NCBI GenBank assembly: GCA_964368605.1
Contig: CAYJBP010000114.1
Location: forward strand, 1-7,231
Reading direction: 5' to 3'
From: CAYJBP01 sp964368605
GTDB taxonomy: Bacteria > Bacillota > Dehalobacteriia > UBA4068
Length of the DNA: 7,231 nt
Part shown: positions 6,580 through 7,231 of the stretch, piece after piece
How positions within the stretch are numbered: position 1 is the first letter of the stretch
How the letters are laid out: every line of letters begins with the position of its first letter
Notes under the pieces: model-generated
What the model saw: the letters and a program-made list of their open reading frames with translations, nothing else
What the model was told of the DNA's origin: nothing
The model's database searches: none
Program-made: the position numbers and the translations under genes

Positions 6580-6682
6580 AGGGCAGCTTAAATACTTTTA
6601 AAACTTTTAAAGATGACCACTTTCTGGTTTAATAACTAGCAATAAAGTTATGGTAGAAGTATTACAACAAGGAACTCGCCCT
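6580..6682 (+). other. 3' domain: four-part nested stem in the large RNA
   Basis: AGGGC (6580-6584) pairs with GCCCT (6678-6682), and inside it AATACTT (6591-6597) pairs with AAGTATT (6657-6663). These enclose two adjacent hairpins: ACCA/TGGT (6616-6628, loop CTTTC) and a perfect 6-bp ATAACT/AGTTAT (6632-6651). Four mutually compatible helices in 103 nt argue for selected structure. The strand 6683-6707 leads directly to the end-closing helix. Confidence 0.6.
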
Positions 6683-6722
6683 ATGTAAGCAAAATTTAAC
6701 TGAACAACCCGGTAGGAACAGC

Positions 6723-6734
6723 AAGCAACCTGAT
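6723..6734 (+). repeat. 3' copy of the 12-nt repeat AAGCAACCTGAT
   Basis: AAGCAACCTGAT here exactly repeats 5176-5187, which includes the loop and the 3' arm of the 5' terminal hairpin. Both copies contain CCTGAT, so either can pair with ATCAGG at 5170-5175. The downstream segment holds ACTTC/GAAGT (about 6738-6757) before the terminator. Confidence 0.8.
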
Positions 6735-6760
6735 TAAACTTCATAGAGAGAGAAGTGTCA

Positions 6761-6790
6761 ATGGAAAAGATTGTGACAGAAATTAAGTAA
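6761..6790 (+). CDS. Possible 9-residue ORF abutting the terminator (doubtful)
   Basis: ATG at 6761 opens MEKIVTEIK and stops with TAA at 6788-6790, whose bases are also the first bases of the terminator stem. A purine-rich AGAGAGAGAAG lies 5 nt upstream but is not a true AGGAGG. The length is too short for any family match. A ribosome on it would cover the terminator's 5' arm. Most likely chance. Confidence 0.12.
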   Translation: MEKIVTEIK

Positions 6791-6832
6791 CAAAGACGAG
6801 GATTGAAAGCTAATCTTCGTCTTTGTTATTTT
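6788..6832 (+). terminator. Strong intrinsic terminator of the large RNA
   Basis: TAACAAAGACGAGGATT (6788-6804) pairs with 6812-6828 over 17 bp with one G-U pair, loop GAAAGCT. TTTT and an alternating AT tract follow (6829-6840). This defines the 3' end of the transcript that starts near 5170. Confidence 0.88.
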
Positions 6833-7231
6833 ATATATATAAACGGCCTTTTTAATTATTTATCGGCTGCATATGGCTAGAATCATTGCCGTTATAATAG
6901 CGCCAATTATGCCTAAGTCGGTTTTTGATTATATCGGCGAGGCTTGGCTAAAAAGCCTTTAATCAAAACGGTTTTATATTCAAACCTAGCAGCAACAGCA
7001 ACCTTGCCGGCTTAGCAACCGCTATAGTAATCTGCTTAGCTGCAAAAGCATGCTGTAGTCTATCCCTTAATTTTGGCGCAAACTGCTGCAAATCCTTATT
7101 TATGCTTTTTTAACTTGCTTTTTAGCAGCAAATCCAATTAGAGTAAAAGATTTTCTGCTAAGTTTAAATAAGGGTTTATGGGGTTAATTTTTTTATTTTA
7201 GCTAGCCAACTAATCATATAAGCCTACTTAA
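6833..7231. other. Non-coding right flank, nothing identifiable
   Basis: About 400 bp without a supported gene. All frames close within about 50 codons. The longest ATG reading is 29 codons (6873-6962, +, no ribosome binding site) and the longest open minus frame is 48 codons (6963-7112) without a usable start. The G/C-containing words resemble the coding style of the two genes, so a decayed gene is possible but not demonstrable. No promoter facing out of the window was found. Confidence 0.5.
6921..6969. other. Two-tier hairpin in the right flank
   Basis: Outer arms GTTTTTGATTA (6921-6931) and TAATCAAAAC (6960-6969) pair over 10 bp with one extra T. Inner arms AGGCTT (6940-6945) and AAGCCT (6953-6958) add 6 bp with loop GGCTAAA. 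GGTTTTATATT follows, so it could be a weak plus-strand terminator backing up the one at 6788-6832. Confidence 0.45.

Larger units (their letters stand above)
5170..6832 (+). ncRNA. Putative large structured non-coding RNA (about 1.66 kb), class not recognised
   Basis: Bounded by a consensus promoter and a strong intrinsic terminator, with no convincing ORF between: the longest plus-frame reading (5568-5843, TTG start, no ribosome binding site) is low-complexity and resembles nothing. Structure is dense. The 5' end forms a hairpin and also matches the 3' end for a closing helix (5190-5197 with 6708-6716). Distant perfect pairings include 5397-5406 with 5712-5721 (10 bp), 5393-5400 with 6350-6357 (8 bp) and 6100-6110 with 6207-6216 plus neighbours (11 bp). 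Perfect local hairpins include 5566-5586, 6125-6145, 6296-6320, 6458-6481 and 6632-6651. The middle (5400-6350) holds tandem repeats, so the core could be about 0.7 kb with expanded variable loops. It lacks the hallmarks of RNase P RNA, tmRNA, SRP RNA, rRNA and group I/II introns. Membership in a known large-RNA class cannot be excluded by eye. Confidence 0.75.

Noticed and set aside
6669..6677. CAAGGAACTCG-like string reminiscent of 23S rRNA
   Set aside because: Only about 11 bases match; flanking sequence shows no further rRNA similarity.
5170..6832. RNase P RNA, tmRNA, SRP RNA or group I intron as identity of the large RNA
   Set aside because: No GAGGAAAGTCC-type RNase P core, no tRNA-like ends or TTCGAATC arm for tmRNA, no SRP GGAAGCAGC tetraloop stem, and no group I P7/S-element AAGATATAGTC-like motif.
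6873..6962. 29-codon ORF with an FDYI motif vaguely like the PriA N-terminus
   Set aside because: No ribosome binding site, ends inside a hairpin, and similarity rests on a handful of residues.
6963..7112. 48-codon open minus frame in the right flank
   Set aside because: No ATG/GTG start with a Shine-Dalgarno sequence and no family resemblance; this length is expected by chance.

Overview
The window has two parts. The left two thirds (25-4854) hold two ordinary, convergent, full-length genes. The right third (about 4860-7231) holds no convincing protein gene. It carries what looks like one very large, strongly transcribed, structured non-coding RNA, about 1.66 kb from promoter to terminator.

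Organism: strong AGGAGG ribosome binding sites, near-perfect TTGACA-17-TATAAT promoters, intrinsic terminators, AT-rich intergenic DNA and a type III glutamine synthetase suggest an anaerobic, low-to-moderate-GC bacterium, probably Bacillota (Clostridia, Negativicutes or similar). This is inference; no marker in the window fixes the lineage. There is no rRNA, tRNA, CRISPR array, transposase or phage gene.

Layout: (1) 25-2610 (+), a P2-type Ca2+-transporting ATPase with a complete SERCA-like set of ion ligands. (2) 2611-2763, a convergent spacer with one intrinsic terminator for each gene. (3) 2764-4854 (-), glnN, type III glutamine synthetase. (4) 4860-4973, the glnN control region: a consensus promoter followed within about 10 nt by a 24-bp terminator hairpin whose U-tract runs into the Shine-Dalgarno sequence, so the leader looks like an attenuator. 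(5) 4974-5134, AT-rich spacer between divergent promoters. (6) 5135-5163 (+), a consensus promoter with an extended -10. (7) About 5170-6832, the putative large RNA. Its two ends can pair with each other, its 5' and 3' parts are rich in perfect hairpins, and its middle is enlarged by short tandem repeats, chiefly nine copies of ACCARGYAAG. It ends in a 17-bp intrinsic terminator. (8) 6833-7231, spacer with one composite hairpin and no supported gene.

The ATPase (ion export) and glutamine synthetase (ammonium assimilation) are not obviously linked in function. The large RNA diverges from glnN and is its nearest neighbour. I do not recognise it as RNase P RNA, tmRNA, SRP RNA, rRNA or a group I/II intron. 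From memory I cannot exclude membership in a known large-RNA class (OLE, GOLLD, ROOL, HEARO). It is the best candidate here for something undescribed.
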